From assembly GCA_026018925.1 (NCBI GenBank), contig JAKSZU010000007.1, positions 92,520,328 through 92,584,327 on the forward strand: a stretch of DNA of 64,000 bases, in the 5' to 3' direction. The position numbers were made by a program, and so were the translations under genes. Of this stretch, positions 20,483 to 33,329 are shown piece by piece; positions within the stretch are counted from its first letter, which is position 1; every line of letters starts with the position of its first letter. The notes under the pieces were generated by a model that saw only the letters and a list, made by a program, of their open reading frames with translations, was not told the DNA's origin and did not search any database. Origin of the DNA: Tupaia tana. Lineage: Eukaryota; Chordata; Mammalia; Scandentia; Tupaiidae.

Positions 20483-20771
20483 CTGGGAATCGGGGGTGGG
20501 GAAAGCACACGTTACCCTCCGGGCCTCCCACACTCCTTAGGTCTCCACTTCCCCACCTGTTCAATGGGCATAATAATCCTGCTCCGATTCGTCCCTCCCG
20601 TCTGAACCACCTACAGGCTGTGGAGTGTAGACCAAAGGCTTCGGGTCCCAACCTTCCCGCAAGGGGTCTCTGTCTCCCTGGATCCGAGTTTAGGGGCCAG
20701 CCTTGGCATGTGTCTGCTCAGAACCAGGAGGGGCTCCACCGTGCCGAGACCCCCACGCCCGCCGGCCTCAC

Positions 20772-20841
20772 CGTGCTGTGTGAGATGGTCAGGCAGCCGT
20801 ACTTGACGCCACACTTCCTTTTCTGCCAGACTCTTCGAATT
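20772..20841 (-). CDS. ASAP3: ASAP3 exon 11 (PH)
   Basis: Residues 315-338, GIRRVWQKRKCGVKYGCL then TISHST; GTGAGG donor. The WQKRKC segment carries the basic residues of the PH lipid-binding pocket. Confidence 0.97.
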
Positions 20842-21261
20842 CTAGGGCCCGAGAGGACAGAGACAGTGACCCGAGGCTCGCCCTGACTCCCCCCCCTCAG
20901 AGAGCAGGGGCCTGGCTCCACCTGCGACCTTCAGCTGCAGCTCTTCACCTCCGCCCTCCAGCCTCCACCTCCCTCACTGTCTGGGGCTCCTTTTTCAGGG
21001 AAGAAACACAGGCCTTCCCTTAGCAAGTTCCGGTGTGACGGGGAAACACAGCTGTACTCTGGATCCTTCTCCTAAGGGGACAGTGTGACCTCGGGCCCCC
21101 GAGAGCTTCCCGTCTGATGGAGGGCACAGCTCACTTTACGGAGCTTCCAAGTGGAAGAACAGGCTCTTGACCATGACAGGTGAATGGCGGTTAAAGACAA
21201 AGCAAGATCGATATTGAGACCTCTAAAATAAAATGAGCAAATCCATGACCCAAAGTCACCT

Positions 21262-21430
21262 AACGGGACTGGCCTCATGGCCTAGTGGTTGAGGGAACCA
21301 GATCCCACATGGCTGACCATCAGTGGGAATCCCAGCTCTGGCGGCTTGAGAAACACCCACGCCCCACTAGGGGGAGCTTTCTTCCTCCCCTTCCACCTCT
21401 GTGTCTCTCCAGCAAAAACAAACCAATAAA
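21262..21430 (+). repeat. tRNA-derived SINE, old, shortened
   Basis: GGGACTGGCCTCATGGCCTA head, GGGAATCCCAGC in place of box B, AGCAAAAACAAACC tail. Confidence 0.65.
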
Positions 21431-21589
21431 AAACACAAAACCACCTAACAATATTCATTGCTTTTTGTCTTCAGTTATTCTTCTCTGATAAAAACTGACT
21501 AGTAAATAGAAATCTGCATTTTGCAGATTTCATTTTTTAACATCAGGCAGTAGGGCCACTTTCATTTCTAGGTATATTGCATGTATTGT

Positions 21590-21662
21590 AGAGGGAGTGC
21601 CCAGCTGTAGAGGTGAAGAGTGAGAACACAGTAAGTGCTCGATAAATGTGACCTGCTGCCAC
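21590..21662 (+). repeat. MIR 3' end
   Basis: ACACAGTAAGTGCTCGATAA is the MIR 3' terminus. Confidence 0.55.
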
Positions 21663-21799
21663 TCTTCTTTACGTTAAGAATGACCGGTGACCTTCAGCAG
21701 AAGTTCTCCTGCCTGGACAATCCCAGATTTGATTTTGTGTTGCTCCAGTGGAAGGCTCTGGACCTTGAGGGTCTACACAAATGATAAGAACAGTCCCTT

Positions 21800-22055
21800 T
21801 GGGAGCCAGCAGGTGGTGTGGAGGTTGGGGTGTTGGACCCTCACATGGCCGATAGCAGTTCAAGTCCTAGACTTGGAGGCTGGAAAATCATGCTGAACAC
21901 ATATGTGTCTGTGCCCAGAATCCCGAGAGGAGAAGGGACTGCACCATGGCCATCCCCCCTGGGGGGTGATTTCTCACTATTCCTCTCACTATCTCTCTCC
22001 AGTGAGCACATGTGCCTTATGGCAAAACTTTAAAAAAGAAAAGAGAAGAAAGAAA
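21800..22055 (+). repeat. tRNA-derived SINE, long form
   Basis: GGGAGCCAGCAGGTGGTGTG head to CCTTATGGCAAAACTTTAAA tail; flanked by CAGTCCCTTTGGG on both sides (21793-21805 and about 22061-22073). Confidence 0.9.
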
Positions 22056-22125
22056 AAGGTCAGTCCCTTTGGGCAGCTTCCCCCACCCCATTGTTTACGA
22101 GCTGTGAGTCTGGGCAGTCACTTAC

Positions 22126-22235
22126 CCATCGCTTTTCTTGTACAGAAAGCCCACCTTCTCTGTCCCGAACTGCTTGTTGCCTTGGTGCTGGTGGATGCTG
22201 TAGCCACCTCCTGAGTTCTTCCGGCTCAGGTGCTC
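22126..22235 (-). CDS. ASAP3: ASAP3 exon 10 (linker, PH start)
   Basis: Residues 279-315, from EHLSRKNSGGGYSIHQHQ to FGTEKVGFLYKKSD; GTAAGT donor. KVGFLYKKS is the first strand of the phosphoinositide-binding PH domain. Confidence 0.97.
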
Positions 22236-22389
22236 CTGTCCGTCAGACATGCAAAGGAGACCTCAGGGCTCTGGCTGCAAAGAGCCACATTCTGCAGGAG
22301 CTCACTCGGGGCCGCTCGAGGCCCCTGTGGAGTCCTCGTCACCCTCCCTCCATGGTGGGCCTCGCGGGAGGGCTCTTATGGGACATCTA

Positions 22390-22485
<96 letters not shown>

Positions 22486-22646
22486 CTACGGGACAGAGGA
22501 CAGGGCCCATCGCTGGCCAGCAGAGGCCGGGCACTGACCCAGACCCAGAGGAGCAGGGCAGCAGCCTCACCCTGGGTAGGAGCCAGCTCTTCTACACCCA
22601 CGGCTTGTACTGAAAGGACGGGGGCCCGGGGTGAGGCCTGACTTAC

Positions 22647-22722
22647 TGCATGTACTGAGGCCGCCAGCTTCTCGATGAAGGGGGACAGGCTCTGAGCTGC
22701 CTTCCAGCCATCTTGGAAGAAG
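22647..22722 (-). CDS. ASAP3: ASAP3 exon 8 (BAR)
   Basis: Residues 224-249, [18 protein letters not shown] to ASVHA; GTAAGT donor. Human has [15 protein letters not shown]. End of the long BAR helices. Confidence 0.97.
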
Positions 22723-22840
22723 CTGAGCCAGGTGAGAGGCCAGACAAGGGTCCGGAGAGAGAGAAATGAGAGGTGAAGCCAGAAGTCTAGAAGGTGCTCT
22801 AAGGATCATGGGGCTCCTGGGGTGGTAGGGCCACATGGTC

Positions 22841-23185
22841 AAGAGCTGGCACTCCAGAGTCAAGAGTCTCTGGAGGGTGGCGTGGTGGTCGGGGCACTGG
22901 ATTCCCACATGGCCAGCAGTGAGACGCAGACCCGGCAGTTTGCCTTCTCACGTTCCCTCTCTCTTTCTCTGTCTTTCTGGTGAGCGCATGTGCCCTATAA
23001 CCAATTAAAAAAAAAAGTAATAAATAAAATGAAGTAAGTGATTCTTATTTAAAAAAAGAAAAAAGTCTCTGGCTTCAGATCCCTTTACTAGCTATGCGAT
23101 CTTGATACAGAAACCTCAGTTTCCTCATCTGCAAACTGGGGATACTACTGCCTGCTTCCAGAGGTGTGGGAGGATTGAGACTGGC
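22841..23185 (+). repeat. MIR interrupted by short-form SINE
   Basis: A short-form SINE occupies about 22874-23060, with AGAGTCTCTGG / AAAGTCTCTGG duplications. MIR flanks it: GAGCTGGCACTCCAGAGTC before; AACCTCAGTTTCCTCATCTG after. Confidence 0.85.
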
Positions 23186-23194
23186 GGCCATGGA

Positions 23195-23533
23195 TTAGGT
23201 CATCGGGAAAGTCATGACATAGTTTTCTGGTTTTTTTTTTTTTTTTTTTTAAAGAGATATTTGCTATAGATCACGTGTGTTTGCCAGAGAGATAGAAAGC
23301 AAGAAATCACCTCCCGGGGGGATGGCCACACCACAACCCCTTCTCCTCCAGTCTCCTCTCAGGATTATGGGTATGTATGCACACACGCCTGGTGTGAGTT
23401 CCAAGTTGCCGAATCCGGGACAAACCATGGTCAACCACGTGGAAGTCCAATGTCTCAACCACCATGCCACCTGCTAGCCTGTATTTTTCTGGTTTTCTAA
23501 GCAAAAGTGTGTCATGGCTCCCTGATGACCCAA
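23195..23533. mobile_element. Palindromic mariner-type MITE, copy B, split by a SINE
   Basis: Left arm 23195-23230 (TTAGGTCATCGGGAAAGTCA), right arm 23481-23533 ending CCTGATGACCCAA followed by TA. An antisense SINE sits between, with duplication TTTTCTGG. ASAP3 intron 7. Confidence 0.8.
23231..23480 (-). repeat. Long-form SINE inside MITE copy B
   Basis: T20 then GATATTTGCTATAGATCACG to CATGCCACCTGCTAGCC. Its presence shows the MITE is older than this SINE insertion. Confidence 0.9.
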
Positions 23534-23693
23534 TACTTCACGGCTGCCCTGTGGTGAGGGCTCAGGAAGGAGGAGCTGAGAAAGCCTTGGCAGGAGGCCC
23601 GGGCGCCGAACACCTGGGTGGGTCTGCCCCTGTGGCAGGCCCGTGACATGGAGGGGCCTTGCTCTGTGACAGCCAGAGGTGGGTGGGTACCTA

Positions 23694-23855
<162 letters not shown>

Positions 23856-24002
23856 CTAACACTCTGGGATAACTGAGCCTTGGCCTCATCCCATAAGACC
23901 ACCTGGTCAGGACTGGGTGAGCCTAGGACTGGGCCCCCAGGGTTCAAGAGGCACAGACAGGAAGACACATCCCACCCTCCCCCAACCCCCAGCACCCCTC
24001 AC

Positions 24003-24114
24003 CTCACACATGTGCAGCTGGAAGACGCGCCGCTCTCTCTGCGCGTCCTGGGCCACCTCCCCAAGGCCCCCTCCTGTCACCCTGGCCCGCTCCCTCTCCT
24101 TCTCCAGCCTGGCC
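24003..24114 (-). CDS. ASAP3: ASAP3 exon 6 (BAR)
   Basis: Residues 158-195, [16 protein letters not shown] to [16 protein letters not shown] donor. Human has AKLEKERDRARVTGG and RRIFQLHMCE. The acceptor is a CTAG. Confidence 0.97.
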
Positions 24115-24650
24115 CTAGGCACCAAGAACAGAGAGGCCTGAACAACCCTCAGCAGCTCCTGTGTCGTCCTCTCGGCCCCACGGCATGAGCGAGGTGCACA
24201 AGTCCCCACTGGCTGGGTGCACGGTGGCAGGCGGGTGCAGGGGATCCACAGGGTCGTGGGGGAGAGACATGAATGGAGTGCTCTCACGGGGCTGCTCAGG
24301 AAGCGGGGTCTGCGCTGGGGTCTGAAGCTTGAGAAGGCAACTGCGAGGAAGCCAGGGCTGGACAGGGCCAGGCCATGTGATCGCCCAAGGCGGGCAGGGA
24401 TGAGAGGGCAGTGCTGGCAGCTGAAGTCGGGGGGCCAGACCTTGCAGGGCCCCAGCAGACCACTGCGGCTCTTGGTCTCTACTCCTCAAGCAATGGGAAG
24501 GTCTGACGTTTTATCTGAGAGGTGACAGGCTCAATAAGGGCAGGTGGGCTTGGGGGTCACCCGTTCTGATTGGACCTTGTGGACAGAAGACCACAAAGCA
24601 CTCTCATTCTTCTGAACCCGTGGAGAAAGCCCTTGTTCTTTATTTTTGTT
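24115..24650. other. ASAP3: ASAP3 intron 5, unique part
   Basis: No repeat or exon recognised. Confidence 0.45.
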
Positions 24651-24735
24651 TTCTTTCTTTTTCCTTTTTTTTAAAGTTTCTGCCATAGGGCAAGAGAAAG
24701 ACAGAGAGAGGGAAGTGAGAAATGACCCCCGGGGT
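24650..24735 (-). repeat. SINE 3' fragment, antisense
   Basis: TTTAAAGTTTCTGCCATAGG to AAATGACCCCCGGGG only. Confidence 0.65.
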
Positions 24736-25181
24736 GCCCTCAGCCTCGGCTATGAAAACTCACAGAGCTAGGGAGTGCTCCCTGCCCCCTCCCCCAGAAC
24801 ATAACAACTCCCATTCCCTGCTATCCTCAAAGGAGAACCAACATTTTTTAATAAAGTATTGCAAATATTAGGTATGTTTTTATTTGAGAGGAGAAAGGGA
24901 GGAGATGAAACAGTAGCTGGGAAGTGCTTTAATGCCACCCCTAAGACGGAGCTGACTGCAGAGGGACCACAGTGACAGCCTCACGTTATTAACTGGGGAC
25001 GGGTACTCCCTGCGGTGCGGAGGGGGACAGGTAAGGAGGACTCAGGAGAAGTCACGCCCGGCCCTGACACCTTGGGCCATGCTCAGGAGCTGCCTGGCCT
25101 GCGCTGCCTTTCCTGACACCTTCCTCTAATCCGTACTGAGCCACCTCCCTCCTTGCCTTAGATCCAGTGGTGCGCGGTGGT

Positions 25182-25409
25182 GGGTTTTTTTGTTTGTAGT
25201 TCTTGCTATAGGGCACGTGCACTTGCTGGAGAGGGAAGAGGGGAAGTGAGAAGTCATCTCCTGGGAGGATGGCCATGCCGCCACCCCTTCTCCATTCTCC
25301 TCTTGGGATGCTGGGCATGCATGCACACACCTGGCGTGTTTCAGGACCCTAACTGCACAGTTGGCCACGTGGGATCCGGCCCCCTCAGCCACCGCACACC
25401 GGCTGGCCC
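25182..25409 (-). repeat. tRNA-derived SINE, antisense
   Basis: GTAGTTCTTGCTATAGGGCA to CCGCACACCGGCTGGCCC. Confidence 0.85.
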
Positions 25410-25441
25410 TGTAGTGCTGTTTTTTCCTCACTACTTATCTA

Positions 25442-25515
25442 TTGGGTCATCAGAAAAGTCACGACTTTTTTCTGTTTTTCTGTGTAAAAGTGTCATGACT
25501 TTTCTGATGACCTAA
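25442..25515. mobile_element. Palindromic mariner-type MITE, copy C (best preserved)
   Basis: 74 bases between TA duplications (25440-25441 and 25516-25517). Left end TTGGGTCATCAGAAAAGTCA; the right end is the reverse complement, TTAGGTCATCAGAAAAGTCA, with one mismatch in 20. The whole unit can fold into one hairpin with a ~24-26 base-pair stem. ASAP3 intron 5, so it is transcribed within the pre-mRNA. Confidence 0.85.
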
Positions 25516-25534
25516 TATAATTTAGGCATGAGAA

Positions 25535-25800
25535 TAGCATCTTATAACAGATGCCTGGCACCAAGGAAGCTCTTAATAAGTATTAGCTGTTGTTATCACT
25601 GATCATTATTTTTAAGTGCGCATTGTGTGCCAGGAGCTCTACCAGGTCCTTCACACACTGAAGGGATAGCCCGTGAGGCAGGGATCATCACCCTATTTTA
25701 CAGATGGCCCGAGCCGAGACTGTAAGTCACTTGTCCAAGTCACACCGCTGTTAGGTGGTGGAGCCAGGTTTGGAACCCAGATCTGTTCAATGCTGGACAC
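25535..25800. repeat. MIR remnants
   Basis: MIR 3' end in plus orientation at 25545-25595 (GCCTGGCACCAAGGAAGCTC). Antisense MIR at 25610-25800 (GCGCATTGTGTGCCAGGAGC, CCCTATTTTACAGATGG). Confidence 0.7.
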
Positions 25801-25877
25801 CATTGCTAACCAACACCACGGCTCAGATTCGTTCCCGCCTTCCTTCCTGGCCTGGTTGCAAGCTGGCCATGGTCACA

Positions 25878-26122
25878 TGCCTTTTCTTCGTTTTTTTTTA
25901 AAAGACAGAGGTAGCAGTCCCAACAAAGTCCCGACACCGTAATCCACCCCCAGCCCTTGGCCACGTGCATCACGAGCGAACGTGCGGGCTGGATCATGGC
26001 TAAGTGTGCAAGTGCACGCCTGCCATAGTCAGGAAAGCCCCTGGGCTTGAACAGGGCACTTTCCATGTAGAATTGCTCACAAAGCCTCACATTTCATGCT
26101 GTGCCACTGTCTGGCCCCGACA
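25878..26122 (-). repeat. Old tRNA-derived SINE, antisense
   Basis: TTTTTTTTAAAAGACAGAGG to ATGCTGTGCCACTGTCTGGCC; strongly diverged. Confidence 0.6.
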
Positions 26123-26690
26123 CGCGGCCTTTCCTGAGAGGGAACCGTCCAGGGCCGCTGACTTGCTCATCAGGAGGCGGTGCTGGTCAGGGGAAACGCC
26201 AGGAGTGGACATCCGAGTTCCTGCGCTCCATCTCTTCCTGTGTCACTGTCACAGTTCTGGCTGAGGTGCAGGGTGCGTTACAAGCACCGAGCTTATTTCT
26301 CCCCACGCTCACCCTGCATGGTGTCGTTGACCCTGCTCTATAGATGAGGAAACTGACCTGTACGTGCACCAGCCTGGACAAACTCGGCCCTTGCATTGGG
26401 CCAGGGCTGCCTTTCTCAGCCGCCCCACGTGGCAAGGGAACCCTTTTCCTACATGAACAGCCGGGGTGAGGCTTTGGGAGTTATTTGATAAATGCGGTCA
26501 GGGCTCTGGGCTCTAGGCCCTCCCAGCTGCTGCCCAAACTGGTTTGGTAAGAAAGAACTGGACTCACCCAGCAATTTCTGGCTCGCTAATATCTGGCTGC
26601 ACCTAGAGTCCACACAGAAAGGAACGTAGTCACCCACGCCAGGACAGGGAGCTGGAACAAGGGAGCTCCACGCAGGCACCAGGGGACACG
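26123..26690. other. ASAP3: ASAP3 intron 5, mostly unique
   Basis: Short antisense MIR phrase near 26335-26360 (ATAGATGAGGAAACTGACC); otherwise unrecognised. Confidence 0.45.
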
Positions 26691-27080
26691 TGGCAGAAAG
26701 AGCGCTGGACTCAGAAGCCCCGAGTTCTGGTCCAGGTCCCGTCAATACCTCGCTGAGGGACCAGCAGATGGCACAGTGGTTATGTTTCTGGACTCCAATG
26801 TAGTCGACTATGGTTCAAGTCCCAGGCCCGGCAGCTTGAAATTCATGCCAGGTACGTGTGTGTGCATGCGTGCCCAAAATCCTGAGAGGAGAATGGAAAA
26901 GGGACTGCAGTGTGGCCATTCCCCCTGGGGGTGATTTCTCACTTTCTGTCTCTCTGGCGAGTGCGAGCACCCTATAACAAAAATCTCTCAAAAAAAATAA
27001 AAGAAAAGAACTCAATAATAACTCAAATACCTTAGCCAAGCTCCCTTTCCCATCAAGTAAATGGAATCTTTCTAAAAAAT
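26691..27080 (+). repeat. MIR interrupted by long-form SINE
   Basis: MIR 5' part 26698-26755 (GAGCGCTGGACTCAGAAGCC), SINE 26756-27005 (GGACCAGCAGATGGCACAG to CTATAACAAAAATCTCTC), MIR 3' part from about 27010 (CATCAAGTAAATGGAATC). Confidence 0.8.
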
Positions 27081-27087
27081 TTCACAG

Positions 27088-27262
27088 GAGAGGCTAGCAG
27101 GAGTCATGGTGGTTGAGACATTGGATGACTACGGTTAGAGTCCCGAACCTGGCAATTTGCACTCCCCCTAACCACTTCTCCCGCCTCTGTCTCTCTCTGG
27201 TGAATTGAATAATAATAATAATAATAAAATTAAATAAATAATTATTTTTTAAAAATATCTTA
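27088..27262 (+). repeat. Short-form SINE
   Basis: GAGGCTAGCAGGAGTCATGG to GGTGAATTGAATAATAATAA; box B is poor (GGTTAGAGTCC). Confidence 0.75.
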
Positions 27263-27367
27263 CAGGAAAGCACAATACAAAAACCTAGTAAAAAAGCCCT
27301 GCTTTGGGAGAGGTCAGAGGTTCACTCGTTCCACTTAGTAGACATGCCCTGAAAGGCTAAGGGCTTA

Positions 27368-27611
27368 GGGACCAGCAGTTAGCGTAATGACTATGTCACT
27401 GGACTCCCATGTAGTCGACCACGGTTCAAGTCCTGGACCCGGTGGGTTAAACTTATGCCGGGCACATGTACGTGTGTGCCCAAGATCCCAAGAGAATGGA
27501 GGAGAAGGGATTGTGGCATGGCCATCCCCCCTGGGGGATGATTTCTCTCTTTCTGTCTCTCTGGTGAGCACACACGCCCTATAGCAAAAACCTCTCCAAA
27601 AAAAAAAAAAA
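27368..27611 (+). repeat. Long-form SINE with clear target duplication
   Basis: GGACCAGCAGTTAGCGTAAT head to CCTATAGCAAAAACCTCTCC plus A16. Flanked by AAGGCTAAGGGCTTA on both sides (27353 and 27612). Confidence 0.95.
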
Positions 27612-27627
27612 AAGGCTAAGGGCTTAG

Positions 27628-28028
27628 TCAAGGCAACTCAGGAAGAAGGGAGCCATGTGGCCCCATAGCAAGTCACAAAGACAAGGGTAAAAATTACGAA
27701 GCCTGCACTTCCACCACCAGTCCCTGGGCCTCTAAGGAGAGCCGATGGCCGCACCCCATCGCAGGCAGGGATGAGGCCCAGGGGAGGCCACGCACTGGCC
27801 ACACCCTTCTTCACAGCACCTTTGCCACGGCTGGGGCTAGAGATGCTGGTGGAAGGAGGTGTGGCCTTCCTTCAGGTGCGGGAGGTCCAGTTCTGTGAGC
27901 TGAAGGAACAATGAAAGCCGCAGCGACTTCTGGGCACTGATTCCATAGAAATTACAGGCAGGGGCAAACATGCAGTTCCAGGGATGCTTCTGCCATGACG
28001 GGGTGGACTCAGTGTGTCACAGATTATA
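27628..28028. other. ASAP3: ASAP3 intron 5, unique part
   Basis: No repeat or exon recognised. Confidence 0.4.
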
Positions 28029-28030
28029 CA

Positions 28031-28290
28031 GGACCAGCAGTTGGCGTAATGGCTGTGTCGCTGAACTCCCATGTAGCCGACTGCGGTTCGCGTCCCAGAC
28101 CCGGTGGCTTAAACTCAAGCCGGGCGCGTGTGCGTGCGTGCCCAAGATCCCGAGAGGAGAATGGAGGAGAAGGGATTGCGGTGTGGCCATCCCCCCGGGG
28201 GGTGATTTCTCGCTTTCTGTCTCTCTGTCTGTCTCTGTCTTTCTGGCGAGCGCACACGCCCTATAGCAAAACCTCTCAAAAAAAAAAAAA
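28031..28290 (+). repeat. Long-form SINE, near consensus
   Basis: GGACCAGCAGTTGGCGTAAT, box B GGTTCGCGTCC, palindromic CCCCCCGGGGGG (28189-28202), GCGAGCGCACACGCCCTATA tail. Confidence 0.95.
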
Positions 28291-28493
28291 AAGAAAAATA
28301 AAGACTGTGATTAGTATGACCTCATTTGGTAAAATTACTTTTTTATACATAGGAAATAAATGGAAAAATTTAATACTTTATCTTGGTAATTAGGGATTTT
28401 TCTTCTATTTTTTGGTAGTTTCTCTCTGCTCCACTTTTTTTTTATTAGTGCTAAAATTATAGTGCTACCCATCACTTGTAAAAAGTATTAAAC

Positions 28494-29190
28494 CTGGGGT
28501 TGGCAGGTGGTGCAATGGTGAAAGGAGCTGGATCCCACAAGGCCGACTGCAGTTTGAACCCCAGACCTGGCGGCTTGCTTTCTCACTTTCTCTCTCTCTC
28601 TCTTGCTTACCCTCTCTCCCTCTCTAGTCAAATTGAAATAAACAAATTAATTAATTAAAATTAAATAATTCTTTAAAAAATTAAACATTCAGGGCCAGCT
28701 TGTGGTGTGGTGGTTAAGGTGGCTGGATCCTACATGGCCAACTGTACAGTTCGAATCCCAGATCTAGTGACTTGAGAAATACGGTAATTGTGTGTGTGCC
28801 CAAAACCCCAAAAGGAGGGGGAAATGGAGAGGGGATTGTGACATGACCATGCCCCATGAGAAGTGTTTTTTAACCCTCTCCCTCTGTCCTGCAAGCAGAC
28901 ACTCCCTCTGGCAAAATTAAAAACAGGAACCAGCAGCTGGCATAATGGCTATATTGCTGGACTCCCATGTATGTAGTCGACCGCATTTCGAGTCCCGGAC
29001 CTGGTGGCTTAAACTCACACCGGGCGCGTGTGCGTGCGTGCGTGCCCAAGATCCTGAGAGGAGAATAGCGGAGAAGGGATTGCAGCGTGGCCATCCCCCC
29101 TGGGGGGTGATTTCTCACTTTCTGTCTGTCTCTCTCTGTCTTTCTGGCAAGCACACATGCCCTATAGCAAAAACCTTTCCCCCCAAAAAA
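28494..29190 (+). repeat. Three SINEs in tandem, all plus
   Basis: Short form 28494-28685 (GGGGTTGGCAGGTGGTGCAA), older long form 28690-28922 (GGGCCAGCTTGTGGTGTGG, tail TCTGGCAAAATTAAAAA), young long form 28926-29188 (GGAACCAGCAGCTGGCATAA to CCTATAGCAAAAACC). Confidence 0.9.
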
Positions 29191-29589
29191 AGCATATTAG
29201 ATGCTCTCCCATTTTTTCCTAAGGATGATAAGGATGATTACAATGTTTTCTGCTTTTACCCCTCCATTTTTTCTGAATTATGCATAATAAACACGCATTG
29301 CTTTGACAAATGTAAGAGTAAACACAATTTTACAAATAACGGATGACTCCCGGAGGTATGGTCTAGCTGACCCGGGCAGAGGGCTCGAGCTGGGGCTGAA
29401 CCTGTGCAGTCCCCAGAAGCCCGAGCCGACATCTCTGCCTGGGAAGAGCTGGCTGCTTCGTGCCTGTGATAGGGCTGGAGTACAGCCTGGTGCAGGCAGG
29501 AGGCAGGGTGTGACATCAACGCCCTCTCCTACGCCCCACTGGATGTGTGGGTACACTTGGCCCTGAGGACTGAGAAGCAAGGAGCATGA

Positions 29590-29745
29590 ACCCCATTTCT
29601 GCCTCTGCCTGGCTGTGTGGACTAGGGCAGGCGACTAAGCTCTGTGGGCCTGCAATTCCTCCTGTGGTATTGCGACACTAACACCCCCTCACAGGGCTGG
29701 GTGACTAACAACTGAAGGGCCAGCACTTGGAGGTCTTCGGTAAAT
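29590..29745 (+). repeat. MIR
   Basis: TCTGCCTCTGCCTGGCTGTG, GGGCAGGCGACTAAGCTCTG, CCCTCACAGGGCTGG follow MIR order. Confidence 0.65.
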
Positions 29746-30008
29746 GGCAGCTCCCTTCCATCCTGCCCACGTCTGGCACCACCCAGCCATGGCTGAGTAC
29801 GCGGCACAGTGAAGTCCCTTCACAGTGGCCCCCTTTGGTAGTCTCGAGGCACGGCCCCCAGAGGCTGGTCAGGCCCGGTAGAAACCGCCCTCTGGGACAC
29901 CTCTCGGGAGTGACGCCCTGCACCTCCGTGACATGTTCTTCCTGATACCCAGCCTCCACTGCCACACGAGCGCTGTCCTGGGTGGCCCGCCCTGCTGCCA
30001 TCACTTAC

Positions 30009-30058
30009 ACTTTGGCTTCGTAGTCCTTCCATGCCTTCTCCAGCTGCTTTTTGGAATC
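30009..30058 (-). CDS. ASAP3: ASAP3 exon 5 (BAR)
   Basis: Residues 142-158, DSKKQLEKAWKDYEAK; 50 bp, phase 2 end before GTAAGT. Lysine-rich BAR helix that would face the membrane. Confidence 0.96.
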
Positions 30059-31036
30059 CTGGGGTTTAAAAAAAGAATAATTTGCCCAAAGGGCAACCTG
30101 AGCTCTGGAATAGCAGTGTTCTTTGCTACTTTTAGGGAGACCCCACTTACGTTTGTGGGGAGACCCCACAGACGCCACTCAGAGTGTTTGACCAACCCCT
30201 GCCTGCCCCCCACCCACCAATAGCCCCAAGTGACCACGTTTCCAGGGCTGAGCCCCTTCTTCCCCTCGCCCCCACAGATGCCGAGAGTCCGTCGTGTCTG
30301 GTGGCCCTGGCTTGGGCTCTGCCCTGAGTTCTCTTACTCCCAAGATAAAGACCAGCCGTGAGGATGAGGGTGGCAGATCGAACTCCTCCCCTAACTCGAT
30401 CCTGGCATTCTCTCCCGCCTAGCATTAAGTCATCGTTTCACTAGGAAGGGTACAGGTCAGGAAACACACACAGAGAGGTTGAGAAGTCTACCTAAGGCCA
30501 CACAGCAAGCCAGGGAGCCTGACCGACCCCTGGCCTAGCTGCCTAGGCCTCGTCCAGCTGAGCTACTCACACCCTTCCCGACAGCCCCAGCTTCCAAGGT
30601 GAAAAGGCTGCCTGTCTAGTTTGGGCGGTTCCCAGGCCCCTGCAGCCTGAGGCAGGGAGGGAACCCTCTGGGGAAGCCGGCTCCTCGGGCTTTTGAGGGA
30701 GGTTATTCTGTCCCTCCTTGAGCTCTACCCTGCACCCAGCCGGGCTGCCAGCCCAAGCATGGCAGTGCAGTGGCCATGAGAGGGCTCCTTGACTGCACCC
30801 GGGCGCAGGGAGCCACCCCAGAACCTGCCTCCAAGGGGCACGCAAATGCACGCGGGGCGTCTCCTCTAAGGGGCCTGGCAGCGTCTCCGGCGGCCCCTGA
30901 GCCAGCCCCTGGAGGAGAGGTCAGCACACTGGCGGAGAGCCCCCCCACCTGGCCTCCCTCCCTGGCCCCGAGGGCGTCCTGCCCACCCTCTCCTCTCCGC
31001 CCCACCGCAGCTCCCACAGAGAAACTAGGAGCTCAC
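30059..31036. other. ASAP3: ASAP3 intron 4
   Basis: Antisense MIR-like stretch at about 30430-30575 (CACAGAGAGGTTGAGAAG, AAGGCCACACAGCAAGCC); rest unique. No SINE. Confidence 0.5.
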
Positions 31037-31111
31037 CTGCCGCCCGTCCCGCAGCTGCCCCTTCAACAGACTGTCCAGTGGGAAGGAGACGATGTTGTTC
31101 AGGTTCTGAAC
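31037..31111 (-). CDS. ASAP3: ASAP3 exon 4 (BAR)
   Basis: Residues 117-141, [18 protein letters not shown] then QLRDGRQ; 25 whole codons, GTGAGC donor. Conserved BAR segment preceding the basic helix. Confidence 0.97.
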
Positions 31112-31348
31112 CTGGAAAAGGCAGAGACCCCAGCGCCCGCCCGTGTGATGGCCTGTCAGCCCTGAGGGCTCAGGGGACAGTGAGGCATCAGGAGGCAGAG
31201 GAGAGCTGGGGTAGAGGCCGCCGGGGAGAGCTGGAGAGGAAGAGGAGGATGCACAGGCAGGGCAGGGCTGGGAGGGCTGTGGGCCAGAGGTCCAGGGCAA
31301 ACCAGAAAGGGGGAAGCCAGCCCATTCCCTGTCAGGTTCTTCAGCTCA

Positions 31349-31624
<276 letters not shown>

Positions 31625-31627
31625 TCA

Positions 31628-33325
<1,698 letters not shown>

Positions 33326-33329
33326 AGCG

